From assembly GCA_964372115.1 (NCBI GenBank), contig CAYJPN010000037.1:1-52705 (forward strand): a DNA stretch of 52,705 bases, in the 5' to 3' direction. Positions 51,884 to 52,705 of the stretch are shown here, piece by piece (the first letter of the stretch is position 1; every line of letters starts with the position of its first letter). Both the position numbers and the translations under genes were made by a program. Source of the stretch: CG2-30-36-16 sp964372115 (GTDB lineage Bacteria; Bacteroidota; Ignavibacteria; Ignavibacteriales; Ignavibacteriaceae). The notes below the pieces were generated by a model. The model was not told the DNA's origin and searched no databases. It saw nothing but the letters and a program-made list of their open reading frames with translations.

Positions 51884-52409
51884 AATTGTCACTGTTTTCG
51901 GCAGTTCTTTACCGGCAGCAGGCGATGATGAATATGCCCTTGCCTACGAACTCGGGAAACAACTCGCCTTAAATAAGTTTGATGTGTGCACCGGCGGTTA
52001 TAAAGGAATAATGGAGGCAGTGAGTAAAGGCGCTGTAGATAACGACAGCCGTGCAATTGGGGTTACATTGGGTTATTTAAAAGGTAACGCCAACAAATAT
52101 ATTACCGAAGAAATAAAATGCTCAAATTTATTTGAGCGAATTACCAAACTTGTAGAACTTGGCAGCGCATACATTGTGCTGCGGGGCGGTACGGGCACGC
52201 TGTTAGAACTTGCCGCAGTGTGGGAGTTTATGAATAAAGGTTTGATTTCTCCCAAACCTATTATCGCCCACTCGAATGTGTGGAAAGAAATAGGAGCCAC
52301 AATGGATTTGCAAATAAAAAAAGAGAACCGCATTACCGGGCTTGTTTCTTATGCGGATTCGGTTGAAGATATTATAATTCAGTTGGATCTTAAATTAAAG
52401 GGCGGTTAA
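51876..52409 (+). CDS. LOG-family (lysine decarboxylase-like fold) protein
   Basis: A 177-residue LOG/TIGR00725-like protein, without the lysine decarboxylase activity that old names imply. Family motifs are VCTGGYKGIMEAVSKGA (nucleotide/phosphate binding) and RGGTGTLLELAAVWEFMNK, corresponding to the PGGxGTxxE motif with Arg in place of Pro. The closest known reactions are nucleoside 5'-monophosphate hydrolysis, as in cytokinin-activating LOG proteins. The start overlaps the end of the aldo/keto reductase gene. Confidence 0.87.
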   Translation: MNKIVTVFGSSLPAAGDDEYALAYELGKQLALNKFDVCTGGYKGIMEAVSKGAVDNDSRAIGVTLGYLKGNANKYITEEIKCSNLFERITKLVELGSAYIVLRGGTGTLLELAAVWEFMNKGLISPKPIIAHSNVWKEIGATMDLQIKKENRITGLVSYADSVEDIIIQLDLKLKGG

Positions 52410-52486
52410 AAAATTTCCTCCCCGGAAAATTATTCAGTCACCTTACGCAGAAGGAAATAGTAAGAATTCGAACAACACTTTAAATT

Positions 52487-52651
52487 CTAAAGTTTCGATG
52501 AATGGAAATTTGCGGAGACATAATATGTACCTGAAGACCAGGTTTGTCCCGAGACATTACCGCTTACAGTTGTGAATGCAAGCGAATACGTAGAAAAAAA
52601 CACATGATTTGACAGAGCTATAAATAGTACGGTAAGTAAACAAGTTTTCAT
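52487..52651 (-). pseudogene. Truncated secreted protein fragment
   Basis: A short frame of 54 codons from the ATG at 52651. It starts with a signal peptide (MKTCLLTVLFIALSNHVFF) and continues TTVSGNVSGQTWSSGTYYVSANFHSSKL, which reads like the first strands of a beta-helix or T9SS-type secreted domain, then stops. Similar domains normally continue with several more strands, so the gene looks truncated. Its 5' region would lie at the window's end. No family is certain. Confidence 0.45.
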
Positions 52652-52705
52652 AGAGTGTGTAAAACATTTTGTGTAAATGGCGATTTGTAGAATCATAAAA
52701 ATGAT

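Noticed and set aside
1..52705. tRNA or rRNA genes
   Set aside because: I searched by eye for T-arm and anticodon patterns and rRNA-like blocks in the gaps and found none; a covariance search would be needed to exclude a tRNA fully.

Overview
This is an AT-rich window from an organism that looks like a member of the Bacteroidota/Ignavibacteriota side of the FCB group, most plausibly Ignavibacteria-like. The evidence is a TonB-dependent receptor with an N-terminal carboxypeptidase-regulatory-like domain, a DUF4954 protein of Bacteroides type, a GldL/GldM-like pair, multihaem c-type cytochromes beside a Tat-exported ferredoxin and NrfD/HybB protein, and dispersed intergenic palindromes of a type common in this group. 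This is inferred from gene families only; no rRNA or tRNA gene was found.

Layout. 0.2-2.4 kb: NarL-type regulator, secreted lipoprotein, and a non-coding stretch with an 18-19 bp tandem repeat. 2.8-8.1 kb: acyl carrier protein, ADP-forming acyl-CoA synthetase, DUF4954 protein and an inositol-monophosphatase/HisN-like phosphatase, all on +. 8.1-12.1 kb (-): a membrane protein, then a three-gene set (predicted outer-membrane beta protein, single-TM GldM-like periplasmic protein, MotA/TolQ/GldL-like multi-TM protein). 12.4-16.7 kb: GH13 hydrolase, SGNH esterase, small membrane protein, EamA transporter, macro-domain hydrolase.

17.2-28.6 kb (+) is the most remarkable part. A Tat-type four-cluster ferredoxin, an NrfD/HybB quinone-interacting membrane protein and a 13-haem cytochrome c form a translationally coupled operon for membrane electron transfer. 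It is followed by six regulatory genes: two histidine kinases whose periplasmic domain carries two c-type haem motifs (CxxCH and CX4CH), two response regulators whose output is a GcvH-like lipoyl fold lacking the lipoylated lysine (one also membrane-anchored), a stand-alone GcvH-like protein with a Cys-rich N-terminal motif, and an NtrC-family activator with a GAFAGA loop instead of GAFTGA. The first kinase also has a zinc-ribbon-containing insertion in its ATPase domain. I read this as a haem-based redox sensing and signalling cassette attached to the respiratory module it probably controls. I know of no description of the whole system.

28.8-32.9 kb (-): thioredoxin, N-acetylmuramoyl-L-alanine amidase, ICMT-like methyltransferase, Trm112-like protein, a gene remnant and a paralogue of the 8.1 kb membrane protein. 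32.9-35.8 kb (+): polyphosphate kinase 2, a small hypothetical, and a ferredoxin/geranylgeranyl-reductase-like pair. 35.8-39.8 kb: TonB receptor divergent from a PAS hybrid kinase with a degenerate receiver. 39.9-44.4 kb (+): UDP-glucose dehydrogenase (TTG start), NusG-like factor, YhaM-like OB/HD nuclease, TPR protein, sirtuin. 44.4-52.7 kb: MarR regulator, small membrane protein, lipoprotein, transaldolase-phosphoglucose isomerase fusion, CBS protein, L-2-hydroxyglutarate oxidase, aldo/keto reductase, LOG-family protein and a truncated secreted protein. Most genes outside the 17-28 kb cassette are ordinary housekeeping or envelope genes.
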